From JAJEFO01 sp965208685 (GTDB lineage Bacteria > Pseudomonadota > Alphaproteobacteria > Rhodobacterales > Rhodobacteraceae), in assembly GCA_965208685.1 (NCBI GenBank), contig CBDBPL010000007.1, positions 4,774,001 through 4,838,000 of the forward strand: a stretch of DNA of 64,000 nt, given 5' to 3'. Below, one piece after another: positions 44,247-52,675 of the stretch. The translations under genes and the position numbers were made by a program. The first letter of the stretch is position 1. Every line of letters starts with the position of its first letter. The notes below the pieces were generated by a model, which ran no database searches, was not told the DNA's origin, and saw nothing but the letters and a program-made list of their open reading frames with translations.

Positions 44247-44880
44247 CACGCAAATCCTGACTCTGACGCAATGGCTCTCTCCCGCATTTCCGGTAGGGTC
44301 ATTCGCCTATAGCCACGGGCTGGAAGGTGCGGCCGGCATGGGGTGGGTGAAGGATGGAGCCGGCCTGGAAGCCTGGCTCGAAGACGTCTTGCTGCATGGT
44401 GCGGGGCGGGCGGATTCCCTGCTGCTGGCTGCCGCCTTCCACGCCGGAACGTCTCGGCGTCTCGGGGAGATCGACCGGGCGGCACGCGCCTTCGCGGCCT
44501 CGGCCGAACGGCGGCTGGAGACGGAAGCGCAGGGACTGGCCTTTGGCAGGGCCTTGGCCGCATGGGACGTGGCGCCGAAAGAACTGACCTTTCCCGTGGC
44601 TCTCGGTGCCGCAGCTGCACAGGAATCCCTGCCTCTTGCACTGACCCAGAAACTCTACCTCCACGCCTTCCTGTCCAACCTCGTCGCTGTCGGCCAGAGA
44701 CTGCTTGCCGTCGGCCAGCAGCAGGGGCAGGCCATGCTTCGACGGCTGACGCTGCTCTGCCCGGAGGTTGCGAGGGACACGCGCGACGGCGACCTGTCGA
44801 AACTGGCATCCGCAGCATTCCTGACCGACATCGCTTCGATGCGGCACGAATCCCAGAATTCGAGGATATTCCGCACATGA
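44218..44880 (+). CDS. ureF: Urease accessory protein UreF
   Basis: 220-residue helical accessory protein that recruits UreG to the UreD-urease complex. WLSPAFPVGSFAYSHGLE is the family signature and QKLYLHAFLSNLVAVGQRL the later conserved helix. The ATG at 44218 (GGAAGG 13 bases upstream) is chosen; 44191 and 44236 are alternatives. The stop overlaps the ureG start (ATGA). Confidence 0.92.
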   Translation: MAAPILMPTDTQILTLTQWLSPAFPVGSFAYSHGLEGAAGMGWVKDGAGLEAWLEDVLLHGAGRADSLLLAAAFHAGTSRRLGEIDRAARAFAASAERRLETEAQGLAFGRALAAWDVAPKELTFPVALGAAAAQESLPLALTQKLYLHAFLSNLVAVGQRLLAVGQQQGQAMLRRLTLLCPEVARDTRDGDLSKLASAAFLTDIASMRHESQNSRIFRT

Positions 44881-45497
44881 ACAGCCCGCACGGCCCTCTT
44901 CGCATCGGCATCGGCGGCCCGGTCGGGGCCGGCAAGACCACGCTGACCGCAGCTCTCTGCGAGGCGTTTCGCGACGACCTGTCAATGGCTGTCGTGACGA
45001 ACGACATCTACACCCGGGAGGACGCCGATGCCCTCCTGCGCGTGCAGGCGCTGCCGTCCGACCGGATCAAGGGCGTTGAAACCGGCGGCTGTCCGCACAC
45101 GGCGATCCGCGAGGACGCCTCGATCAACCTCGCCGCGATCGCCGAGCTTTGCGACGTGCATCCCGATCTTGACCTGGTCTTGATCGAGTCCGGCGGCGAC
45201 AACCTGTCGGCCACGTTTTCACCCGAACTCGCCGACCTGACGATCTATGTCATCGATGTTGCGGCGGGCGAGGAAATACCGCGCAAGGGCGGACCAGCGA
45301 TCACCCGCTCCGACATTCTGGTCATCAACAAGACGGATCTGGCTCCTCACGTGGATGCGGATCTGGAGCTCATGAAGCGCGACGCCGACAGGATGCGCGC
45401 TGGCAGACCATACGTGTTCTGCCAGCTCAGGTTCGGCAGCGGTGTGAACGAGATCCTGCGCCACATCGACGACATTGGCGGACTGGGCCGAAAATGA
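44877..45497 (+). CDS. ureG: Urease GTPase UreG
   Basis: 206-residue SIMIBI GTPase that powers nickel insertion. P-loop GPVGAGKTTL, the Ni-binding CPH motif (TGGCPHTAIREDAS), the ESGGDNL switch and the NKTD guanine specificity motif are present. The true start is the ATG overlapping ureF; the long upstream frame is a shadow of ureF. Last gene of the urease operon. Confidence 0.96.
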   Translation: MNSPHGPLRIGIGGPVGAGKTTLTAALCEAFRDDLSMAVVTNDIYTREDADALLRVQALPSDRIKGVETGGCPHTAIREDASINLAAIAELCDVHPDLDLVLIESGGDNLSATFSPELADLTIYVIDVAAGEEIPRKGGPAITRSDILVINKTDLAPHVDADLELMKRDADRMRAGRPYVFCQLRFGSGVNEILRHIDDIGGLGRK

Positions 45498-45697
45498 TAA
45501 ACCTGTGGAGAAGACGACGCCGGGCCCGACCGGCTGGAGCGGACCGAGAGCCTCGCGTCCCGGTGAGAGGCGGACGTCTGCAGGACACCGGTCGCGTTGA
45601 ACTGACGTGCTGCGCAGGGACCCCGCTGCGCAGCGGCCAGGGAACCTAGAGATGCCGACGAATCCGGGACACTCGCGAAGGAAAGGTCAGGAAGTCC

Positions 45698-46363
45698 ATG
45701 GTTGAACACCACGAGGCCAGCAATGATGCTGAACTGATCGAGGCGGCAATCGCCGGCGACGTCCAGGCGGCCAGTGCGGCCCTTGAGACCGCGGATGTCA
45801 ATGCCGCCGACAGCGATGGCTGGACTGCCCTTCACATTGCCGTTCACCGCCAGCACCTCGACCTGACCAGGTTGCTGCTTGATCATCCGGACATCGACGT
45901 CAATGCCAGGAACAAGTGGAGGAGCACGCCGCTGATGCTTGCGGCCAGCGGCGGAGACCTCGACATCGTGGAGTGCCTGCTGCGCCATCCCGAGACAATG
46001 GTGGATCTGCAGGCCGAGTACTATGGACGCACCGCGCTGATCGAGACGGCCGTCAAGGGTCATGCCCACATTGCGCGCTGCCTGGTCAGCCACGGCGCGA
46101 ACGTGAACACTTCGGACAAGACCGGCAGAAACAACGCCCTCATCGAGGCAATCAAGAACAAGCATGCCGACATCGCGATCTATCTGCTCAGGACCGGGAC
46201 GATTGACTTTTCCAACCAGGACCTGCGACTCCAGGCCCTGATCTGGGCAAGCCGGCGCGGGGACGACCTCTACAAGGAGCTTGACCACGCAATCGCTGCC
46301 TACTTCAATCGAACCGGAGGACGGCCGGAAGCCGACGGCGACCGGCAAGCCTCCGAGGCGTGA
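45698..46363 (+). CDS. Ankyrin-repeat protein
   Basis: 221-residue soluble protein made of about five ankyrin repeats (positions roughly 9-40, 40-73, 74-107, 108-141, 142-175), for example DGWTALHIAVHRQHLDLTRL, STPLMLAASGGDLDIVECLL and YGRTALIETAVKGHAHIARC, then a helical tail. No signal peptide. Such proteins bind partner proteins; the partner is unknown. It lies 200 bp after ureG with GAAAGG ahead of the ATG, so could be read from the urease transcript, though no functional link is evident. Confidence 0.88.
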   Translation: MVEHHEASNDAELIEAAIAGDVQAASAALETADVNAADSDGWTALHIAVHRQHLDLTRLLLDHPDIDVNARNKWRSTPLMLAASGGDLDIVECLLRHPETMVDLQAEYYGRTALIETAVKGHAHIARCLVSHGANVNTSDKTGRNNALIEAIKNKHADIAIYLLRTGTIDFSNQDLRLQALIWASRRGDDLYKELDHAIAAYFNRTGGRPEADGDRQASEA

Positions 46364-46710
46364 CCGGCCCGTTGAGCGCCTCTGGTCGCAGAGGACATGC
46401 AATTCGAGCGAATGCGGGTGCACCAGGCAAGCGACAGCTTCAAGTCTCGCGACTGCCTCGGTCGCAGGTGAGGTTTTGCTCGGGATCGTTCCCGCGCCGG
46501 GATCTGGCGGAGCGAAGCCAATCCATTGACACGGGCCTCGGCAGCTGCCCTGCGGCCTGATCGGACGCGTGCCGTGAAGTGCGGATGGTCTCGTTGGCAG
46601 GGGTGGCGCGGCAAGAGTGCATGGAGTGCCGATCTTTGCGCCGCGTCGACGGCACGTGTCCGGCAGGGACGGATCCTTGAGGCCTTGCGGTCGAGGGCGG
46701 CACCAAGAGA
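46364..46710. other. Gene-poor region
   Basis: About 350 bases between convergent genes; open frames exist but none has a start site or recognisable product. Confidence 0.4.
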
Positions 46711-46739
46711 GCGCGGGCGAGCGCGAAGCCCGCCCGCGC
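46711..46739 (-). terminator. Terminator-like hairpin after dctP
   Basis: A perfect 9-bp GC stem (GCGCGGGCG 46711-46719 with CGCCCGCGC 46731-46739) 16 bp beyond the stop of the minus-strand dctP, followed on that strand by TCTCTT. It probably ends the TRAP/M24 operon. Confidence 0.65.
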
Positions 46740-46754
46740 CAGCTTGATTGCAGG

Positions 46755-47738
46755 CTACGGCGTGTTCTGAACCATCTCCAGAAGTTCAGCGCCTTGCTTG
46801 GCAATGAAGTCCTCGTAGACCGGCCCCATGCGTTCACGGAACGCTGCGACATCGGCTTCGTTGATCTCCATGCCCTTGGCCTTGAGCTCTTCGACTGCGG
46901 CTGCGCCGACTTCTGCGGTCAGCTGGATTTCATAATCCTGCAGAGCCGCGGCTTCTTCCGTCATGGCGGCCTGCTGTTCGGCGGACAGGCCGTTCCATGT
47001 CCCCAGGCTGATGGCAACGATCCCCGGCGGACGGAAATGCTGCGTCATGGAGAAGTAAGCGCTGACCTCGTAGAACTTGTCGTTCAGCACATTGCCCGCG
47101 GCATTTTCGCCACCGTCCAGAACTCCCTGTTCCAGCGCGGTGTAGAGTTCGCTGTACGACATCGGGGTTGCCGAGCCGCCCATCGCGTTCAGCGTGTTCA
47201 CCATCAGCGGGCTTTCCATCACGCGGATCTTCAAGCCGTCCATGTCCTCTGGCGTGACGACGGGGCGCACCTTGTTGAACACGTTGCGGTAGCCGTTGTC
47301 GAACCAAGCCAGGATCTTCAGGCCACGCCCTTCGGCCAGCTCGCTGAACTTGGCGCCGACCGGCCCGGTGACCACGTTCTTGAAGTGCTCCGTATCGCGG
47401 ATCAGGTATGGCAGGCTGAACAGGTCGAACTCGGGAATGAATCCGCTGACCGGCGCCGTGGACACCTGGGCCATCTGGATGCTGCCCAGCATCATGCCTT
47501 CGATGTAGTCCCGTTCGCCGCCAAGCTGCGCGCCGTCCAGAACCTCGATGGTCAGACCGACATCTCTCGCGGCCACGCGATCGGCAAACCAGCGCAGCGA
47601 TACGTTGTGATGGTGGGCGGGGCCTGTGACCGACGCTATCCTTATGGTCGTGTCGGCTGCCATCGCCGGCTGCGCCAGCCCGGCCATTGACAGGGCGAAC
47701 GCCGCCCCGACGCCCCAAAGCAAGTCTCTCTTGATCAT
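46755..47738 (-). CDS. TRAP transporter solute-binding protein DctP
   Basis: 327-residue periplasmic receptor with a Sec signal (1-27, AMA-AD). It has the canonical GLKIRVMESPLMVNTLNAMG with the ligand-clamping Arg, then PMSYSELYTALEQGVLDGGEN, so a carboxylate ligand is expected, unlike the DctP at 996-2006. It is the last gene of the dctQM-M24-dctP operon, set apart from the M24 gene by two hairpins. The ligand is probably the substrate of the neighbouring creatinase/prolidase-fold enzyme. Confidence 0.94.
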   Translation of the reverse strand: MIKRDLLWGVGAAFALSMAGLAQPAMAADTTIRIASVTGPAHHHNVSLRWFADRVAARDVGLTIEVLDGAQLGGERDYIEGMMLGSIQMAQVSTAPVSGFIPEFDLFSLPYLIRDTEHFKNVVTGPVGAKFSELAEGRGLKILAWFDNGYRNVFNKVRPVVTPEDMDGLKIRVMESPLMVNTLNAMGGSATPMSYSELYTALEQGVLDGGENAAGNVLNDKFYEVSAYFSMTQHFRPPGIVAISLGTWNGLSAEQQAAMTEEAAALQDYEIQLTAEVGAAAVEELKAKGMEINEADVAAFRERMGPVYEDFIAKQGAELLEMVQNTP

Positions 47739-47781
47739 CTTCGTGTTCCTCCCTTTTTGAGAACGGTGTTTCCGGTTGGTT

Positions 47782-47824
47782 CCCCGGCACGTGCGCCGGG
47801 CATTTCCGCCCCATGGAGCGGAAA
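47782..47824 (-). promoter_or_regulatory. Paired hairpins between the M24 gene and dctP
   Basis: Two neighbouring stem-loops: CCCGGC/GCCGGG (47783-47800) and TTTCCGC/GCGGAAA (47803-47824, eight-base loop). They lie between the M24 stop and the dctP start and may be processing or stability signals that raise the level of the binding-protein message. Confidence 0.5.
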
Positions 47825-47840
47825 CCTGTGGTGCGTCCGG

Positions 47841-48998
47841 TCAGCGCTGAACGGCAAAGTCATCCGGCTCATCCAGAACCAGCTTGTTCAACGGGCGAAC
47901 GCCGCTTTCGGTGACGGCGACAACGACTTCGATCCGGTACCCACCGCCGATAAGGTCATGCAGGTCGAGCTTGATCGCCAACGTCATGCCCGCCTCCAGT
48001 TCGAAGTCGCTGTCCGAGCTCAGGTTCGGCGGTTCGACCACGTCCAGCCCGACTGCATGGCCAACGCCGCGCATTCCCTTTGCATAGGGCGTGAAATGTT
48101 CCGCCAGCCCCTCGGGCTCCAGCTCTGCCAGCAAGGTGTCGAAGATCGAGCGTGCGGTAATGCCGGGGCGAATGGTCGGGATGACCTTCTTCAGAGTTCT
48201 GTGGCCGACCACGAGGGCACGTTCCTGTTCCGGGTCGGCGCCTGGCATCAGGATGGTGATGCCGCCGTCGTTGCAGTAGTGTCCGATGGCCGGGTTGAAA
48301 TCCAGCATGACGTAGTCGCCGGGCTCGATCTTGCGATCCATTGCGCGCCAGGCCGGGTATTTCGTGTTCGGACCCGACATGACGACCGTTGCAGAGCCGA
48401 TGTCGGCATTCAGCTTGCGCGCGATGTTCTCCGCAACGCCGGCGACCTGGACTTCCGTCATCCCGACCTTGACCAGCTTCACCGCTTGCCGAAGCACCTC
48501 GTCATTGATCTCCGCCGCGCGCTCCATCAGCGCGATTTCCGCTGCGGACTTGATCTTGCGCAGATCAAGCATGATGTCGTCGCGCGCTTCGAACGCGGCT
48601 TGCGGCACTGCTTCAGAGATCCGCTCGTAGATCTCGACGGGCAGGATGTTCTTGCCAATCAGCCCGATCTTGCTTTGGCGTCCGACGATCGGGGCGAAGA
48701 TGTCAGGCAGGTCCTTGAACGGACGGTGGATGCCGCGCACGTCGTCGATCCAGCAGAGGTCCTTCGCGGCATAGGCGTTCAATCGCCCCAGGAGCACGAC
48801 AGGGGGCCGGTCTCCGATCAGGATGACCAGCTGCGGCGATTCCTCGATGACGTTCAGCGGCCTGTAGTTCGTGATGTAGGACGAATGACCGGAGCGGTAT
48901 TCATCCGAATAGATGACAAGCGCGTCGTACCCCTCAGACTTCATCCGGCGCCTGAGACTTTCGGTTCGTTGCTTCAGTTCTTCATGCGAGATTTCCAA
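47841..48998 (-). CDS. M24-family (creatinase/prolidase-fold) enzyme
   Basis: 385-residue pita-bread enzyme from a TTG at 48998 with GGAAGG nine bases upstream; the much longer frame is antisense noise through dctM. The N-terminal creatinase domain (about 1-150) precedes the M24 domain. Metal-site residues Asp233 (LDFNP), Asp244 (CNDGG), His314 (VGHAVGLD) and Glu357 (YRIEV) are present, but the first Glu of the usual (I/V)EPG motif is Lys343 (LAIKLDL). The enzyme may bind a single metal or none, like creatinase, and cleave a C-N bond in a small imported compound rather than Xaa-Pro peptides. It sits between TRAP permease and binding-protein genes. Confidence 0.87.
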   Translation of the reverse strand: MEISHEELKQRTESLRRRMKSEGYDALVIYSDEYRSGHSSYITNYRPLNVIEESPQLVILIGDRPPVVLLGRLNAYAAKDLCWIDDVRGIHRPFKDLPDIFAPIVGRQSKIGLIGKNILPVEIYERISEAVPQAAFEARDDIMLDLRKIKSAAEIALMERAAEINDEVLRQAVKLVKVGMTEVQVAGVAENIARKLNADIGSATVVMSGPNTKYPAWRAMDRKIEPGDYVMLDFNPAIGHYCNDGGITILMPGADPEQERALVVGHRTLKKVIPTIRPGITARSIFDTLLAELEPEGLAEHFTPYAKGMRGVGHAVGLDVVEPPNLSSDSDFELEAGMTLAIKLDLHDLIGGGYRIEVVVAVTESGVRPLNKLVLDEPDDFAVQR

Positions 48999-49024
48999 AG
49001 AGAATTTCCTTCCAGTTCTTGAGG

Positions 49025-50302
49025 CTAGTGACTGAAGAGGTTCGGGATGGTCATGACCAGGCCCGGGAACACGGCGACGGCGATGAGGACGGCGATCAGC
49101 ACTGCGCAGAACGGCACCAATCCACGGAATGCCTGCGAAATGGTCAGTCCCGCGATGGAGCAGCAGATGTAGGTCAGGATGCCCACCGGAGGCGTCACCG
49201 ACCCGATGACGACTGCCATGACCAGGACAACGCCGAAGTAGACCGGGTCGATGCCGAGTCCTTGGATGACGGGCAGCACGACTGGCGTGAATATGATCAG
49301 GATCGGGATGCCCTCGATGAACAGTCCCAGGATCAGGATGAACCCAAGGATCAGCAGGACCGCAAGTGTCGGATTCGTCGTGAGGCCGCCGAGAACGTCC
49401 AGTACCGCCGCACCAAACCCCGCCCAAGCCAGCAGCCAGGCAAACGAGGTCGCCATCGCGATCAGGAACATTGCGGCGGCGGTGGTCACGGCCGCATCCA
49501 CCAGCAGCTTTCCGAAGAGCCTGAACGTGAGCGTGCGATAGATGAAAGTGCCTACAATCGTCGCGTAGGCCACGGCGACCACGCCCGCCTCGGTCGCCGT
49601 GAACACGCCCGAGAAAATCCCGCCCAGAATGATCACGGGCATTGCGAGCGCCCAAAGCGCGTCGCGGAAGGCGGGCAATACGGGCGGAAGCTCGGATCGC
49701 GGCGGCGCCGGGTAGCCGCGCTTCTTAGCGATGACGTAGGCCATCGCCATCAGTCCCGCCGCGACCAGCAGTCCTGGCACGAAGCCGCCAAGGAACAGCT
49801 GGGCGATCGAGACATTGGCGATGGAGCCGTAGATCACCATCATGATGCTGGGCGGGATGATGGGACCCATCGCGCTGGCCGAGGCATTGACCGCGACGGC
49901 ATAGTCGCCATCGAAGCCGTTCTTCTTCATGGCCGGGATCATCATCGATCCCAATGCCGAGGCATCCGCGGTTGCCGATCCGGAAATGCCCGAAAAGAAC
50001 ATGTTGGACATGATCGTCACATGCGCCAGGCCGCCGCGAATGTGCCCGACGAGAGACTTCGAGAAGGCGACGATACGCTCGGTGATGCCGCAAGCGTTCA
50101 TCAATTCGCCCGCGATGATGAAGAACGGGATCGCCAGCAGGGTGAAGGAATCGACGCCCACGAAGGCTCGTGTGACAATGCTGTTGAGCGGCAGCGTGCT
50201 GTCGATCCAGAGCGTCAGGGCCGAAGCGATGCCAAGCGCAAAGGCGATCGGTACGTTGAACACCAGCAAGACGAAAAAGGTGGTGAACAGGATCGCCAGC
50301 AT
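49025..50302 (-). CDS. TRAP transporter large permease DctM
   Basis: 425-residue, 12-helix TRAP permease. FTLLAIPFFIIAGELMNACG, NMFFSGISGSATADASALGS, GPIIPPSIMMVIYG and GSVTPPVGILTYI are the usual signatures. The ATG at 50302 begins MLAILFTTFFVLLVFNVPIA; the longer frame upstream overlaps dctQ. It is followed 27 bp later by the M24 enzyme gene. Confidence 0.94.
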   Translation of the reverse strand: MLAILFTTFFVLLVFNVPIAFALGIASALTLWIDSTLPLNSIVTRAFVGVDSFTLLAIPFFIIAGELMNACGITERIVAFSKSLVGHIRGGLAHVTIMSNMFFSGISGSATADASALGSMMIPAMKKNGFDGDYAVAVNASASAMGPIIPPSIMMVIYGSIANVSIAQLFLGGFVPGLLVAAGLMAMAYVIAKKRGYPAPPRSELPPVLPAFRDALWALAMPVIILGGIFSGVFTATEAGVVAVAYATIVGTFIYRTLTFRLFGKLLVDAAVTTAAAMFLIAMATSFAWLLAWAGFGAAVLDVLGGLTTNPTLAVLLILGFILILGLFIEGIPILIIFTPVVLPVIQGLGIDPVYFGVVLVMAVVIGSVTPPVGILTYICCSIAGLTISQAFRGLVPFCAVLIAVLIAVAVFPGLVMTIPNLFSH

Positions 50303-50310
50303 CGGAGTGC

Positions 50311-50832
50311 CTAACCCTCCTGCTCGCTGCGGCCACGCATGATGGCAATGGCACGTTCCAGGCAGATCAGGAAGATCAGGCCCATCGAAATTGGAATCGC
50401 GATGTAGATCAAGGACATCTTCACGCCCAACGCGGGGGAGTGTTGCATCATGTTCATGCTGATGACCGGGTAGCTCGCGAAGATGACCGAGGCCGCGAAG
50501 CACGAAATCAGCACATTCGAGAGGATCTCGACTCCAACCCTGAACCGCTCGGGAAGCAGGTTCACGAACAAGTCGACGCCCAGGTGGATTCCGCGTGACA
50601 GTCCGATCGCGCCGCCCAGAAAGACGATCCACACGAAACAGTATCGCGCCAGTTCCTCCGACCACGGGAGCGGAGCCGCGATGACGTACCTGAAGATCAC
50701 CTGGGCCAGGGTGACCACGATCATCAATACGGAAATCGCAATTACGGAGAGCTTCGCGACACCAAGGAGCGCGGTCAGGATCCTCGAATTCTGGCCTGTA
50801 CCCAAGTGCGGCATCCCCTCCCCATGAGGCAT
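50311..50832 (-). CDS. TRAP transporter small permease DctQ
   Basis: 173-residue four-helix subunit, first gene of the operon. QVIFRYVIAAPLPWSEELAR is the DctQ hallmark after helix 1. The ATG at 50832 (AAGAG upstream) is chosen; a GTG at 50835 and an ATG at 50814 are possible. A LacI-type operator lies only about 10 bases ahead of the start, overlapping the likely -10 element and transcript start. Confidence 0.9.
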   Translation of the reverse strand: MPHGEGMPHLGTGQNSRILTALLGVAKLSVIAISVLMIVVTLAQVIFRYVIAAPLPWSEELARYCFVWIVFLGGAIGLSRGIHLGVDLFVNLLPERFRVGVEILSNVLISCFAASVIFASYPVISMNMMQHSPALGVKMSLIYIAIPISMGLIFLICLERAIAIMRGRSEQEG

Positions 50833-50842
50833 CACGCTCTTA

Positions 50843-50879
50843 TGAAATCGATTTCACAGCAATCGGGTGGCCGAGTCAA
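50843..50879 (-). promoter_or_regulatory. Promoter and LacI-type operator of the TRAP/M24 operon
   Basis: On the minus strand TTGACT (50879-50874) is 17 bp from TGAAAT (50856-50851). The -10 is part of a perfect 14-bp palindrome TGAAATCGATTTCA (50843-50856) that matches the LacI/GalR consensus TGnAAnCGnTTnCA with the central CG. Repressor bound here would cover the start of transcription. Confidence 0.85.
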
Positions 50880-50958
50880 CACTTTTCCTGTCCAAGTCCG
50901 TAACCATCTGGTACGGTGAGATTAGTTGAGATGCGAGAGTCCCAAATTGACGTCTGAT

Positions 50959-50976
50959 TCGAAATATCGATTTCAA
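50959..50976. promoter_or_regulatory. Second LacI-type site near the regulator start
   Basis: TCGAAATATCGATTTCAA contains both half-sites (GAAAT and CGATTTCA) of the operator at 50843-50856 but with two extra central bases. Centre-to-centre distance is 118 bp, about 11 turns, allowing looping. It lies just before the preferred start of the regulator, so autoregulation is possible. Confidence 0.5.
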
Positions 50977-50991
50977 GAGACAGCATCGCGC

Positions 50992-52026
50992 GTGCGAATC
51001 ACGGACGTTGCCAGGCTTGCCGGGTGTGCGCCGGCGACGGTTTCGCGCGCGGTCAACAACCCGGACAAGGTGGCGCCCGAAATGCGGTCGCGGATCCAAA
51101 GGGCGATGCTTGAGCTCGGGTACGTCCGGAATCACGCGGCGCGGGCGTTGCGTTCCCAGCGGTCGCACATGGTCGGCGTCTTGATTCCGACCCTGGACTA
51201 CGCGCTCTATGCCCGGCTGGTCAGCGCCGCGGGCTCACAGCTCTCGGTGGCGGGCATTTCGACGCTGATTGCCACCTTCGACTATGATCTGGAGGCTGAA
51301 CTCAGGGAGGCAAGACTGCTCCTCGAACGCGGCGCCGAGGCGCTGATACTTGTCGGAGACTGTCATCGGCCGGAGCTCTACGGGGTGCTGCAGCAATTCA
51401 ACGTCCCGTTCGTCAACACCTACACCTACGATCCCAAGAGCATCCACCCGACCGCCGGCTTTGACAATTCCGCTTCGGCAGCGATCATTGCCCAGCACCT
51501 GGTTCATCTCGGACACTCGAACATATGCGTCATTTCCGGAATAACGGAGGACAACGATCGCACGACAAGGCGACTCGAAGGAATTCGAGAGGAGCTTGCT
51601 CGCCACGGCATACCGCTGCCTGCCTCAAGGGTCATCGAGTCCCCGTATTCCATTTCCGACGGCAAGAAGGCTTGCGCGCTTCTCCTGTCACGTGACGGAC
51701 CGCAACCCACCGCCATTGTCTGCGGCAACGACGTCCTGGCGCTGGGGGCGCTCATCGAGTGCAGCGCGCAGGGACTGGAAGTCCCGGGCGACATTTCCGT
51801 CGTCGGCTTTGACAATCTCGAGTTCGCGATGCACTCCAACCCGCCGCTGACGACGATAGACGTCCCCGCAAGAGACATGGGCATCGCCGCCGCGGAGTTC
51901 ATTCTGGGCAAGCTGGGCGGAGACGAAGTGGCAATGCACAATTCGGTCGAAGTGCGGTTGATACTCCGGGATTCGTCAGCTCCTCCGAGGGGGTCAGGCC
52001 CACGACGGAGTTCGAGCAGCCAATGA
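50992..52026 (+). CDS. LacI-family transcriptional regulator
   Basis: 344-residue repressor. The N-terminal helix-turn-helix reads VRITDVARLAGCAPATVSRAV with the hinge helix HAARALRSQRSHM, then the periplasmic-binding-protein-like effector domain (VGVLIPTLDYALYARLVSAA ... VVGFDNLEFA ... LTTIDVPARDMGIAAAEFIL). The GTG at 50992 is preferred because a typical LacI tail begins there; TTG codons at 50926 and 50947 would extend it by 22 or 15 residues. It diverges from the dctQM-M24-dctP operon and, with the operators above, probably represses it until the substrate or its product binds. Confidence 0.92.
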   Translation: MRITDVARLAGCAPATVSRAVNNPDKVAPEMRSRIQRAMLELGYVRNHAARALRSQRSHMVGVLIPTLDYALYARLVSAAGSQLSVAGISTLIATFDYDLEAELREARLLLERGAEALILVGDCHRPELYGVLQQFNVPFVNTYTYDPKSIHPTAGFDNSASAAIIAQHLVHLGHSNICVISGITEDNDRTTRRLEGIREELARHGIPLPASRVIESPYSISDGKKACALLLSRDGPQPTAIVCGNDVLALGALIECSAQGLEVPGDISVVGFDNLEFAMHSNPPLTTIDVPARDMGIAAAEFILGKLGGDEVAMHNSVEVRLILRDSSAPPRGSGPRRSSSSQ

Positions 52027-52080
52027 GCGCCTCCGGCCGCGGCGGACCGGCGAGAGATGCAGGGTGATCGACGGGAGGAG

Positions 52081-52542
52081 TCAGACCGGCAACGGCCCGT
52101 CCACCTTGATCTGCGCCATGACGATCTGGCTTTGCACGCGAGCGACCGCAGGGTGGGGCAGCAGGACCTCGTGGATCAACTGGTTGAACGCCGGCAGGTC
52201 GGCACAATAGACCCTCAGGAGATAGTCCGCTTCGCCCGTCATGGTCCAGGCGCTGGTGATTTCGCGCCGGGATTCGATGGTTCGAACGAACGTCCTGATC
52301 AGGGCGGGTGCGTGGCTCGCCATCTGGACGGCCACGAAGGCCTGCACCGACAGTCCGAGCCTGGTTGCGGAGATCCGGGCGCGATAGCCCTCGATGTAGC
52401 CTGCGGCTTCAAGGCGCTGGCGTCGCCGTCCGACCTGGCTTGGCGAGAGGTGCAGCATGTCACCGAGCTTCTCGGAGGTCAGTTGCGCATTGCCTTCAAG
52501 TGCGGCCAGAAGTCGAAGATCCGTGTTGTCCATGCCCGACAT
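52081..52542 (-). CDS. Lrp/AsnC-family regulator
   Basis: 153-residue regulator: helix-turn-helix (MDNTDLRLLAALEGNAQLTS, DMLHLSPSQVGRRRQRLEA) followed by the RAM domain (VQMASHAPALIRTFVRTIES, MTGEADYLLRVYCADLPAFN). It is divergent from hppD and most likely controls it in response to an aromatic amino acid. The start at ATG 52542 is chosen because a TTGCGT-17-CATATT promoter would begin the transcript on its first base; ATG 52533 is the alternative. No ribosome-binding site precedes either. Confidence 0.9.
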   Translation of the reverse strand: MSGMDNTDLRLLAALEGNAQLTSEKLGDMLHLSPSQVGRRRQRLEAAGYIEGYRARISATRLGLSVQAFVAVQMASHAPALIRTFVRTIESRREITSAWTMTGEADYLLRVYCADLPAFNQLIHEVLLPHPAVARVQSQIVMAQIKVDGPLPV

Positions 52543-52548
52543 GCGGGG

Positions 52549-52586
52549 AATATGCATGATTTGCATGTAATACGCAATATTTGCGT
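52549..52586. promoter_or_regulatory. Two Lrp-type boxes and divergent promoter elements
   Basis: Two 15-bp palindromes, ATGCA-TGATT-TGCAT (52552-52566) and ACGCAA-TAT-TTGCGT (52572-52586), have centres exactly 20 bp apart, placing them on the same DNA face as expected for an Lrp octamer. They overlap the minus-strand -35 (TTGCGT, 52577-52572) and -10 (CATATT, 52554-52549) of the regulator gene. A -10-like TACAAT for hppD lies at 52641-52646. Confidence 0.75.
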
Positions 52587-52675
52587 GGAAAATTTGGCTG
52601 AACGCCTGAAAGTCGCGCAAAACACGCACCGCAATGGCGCTACAATTGTCCTGTACCGCAGAAGGAGATGTGCAA

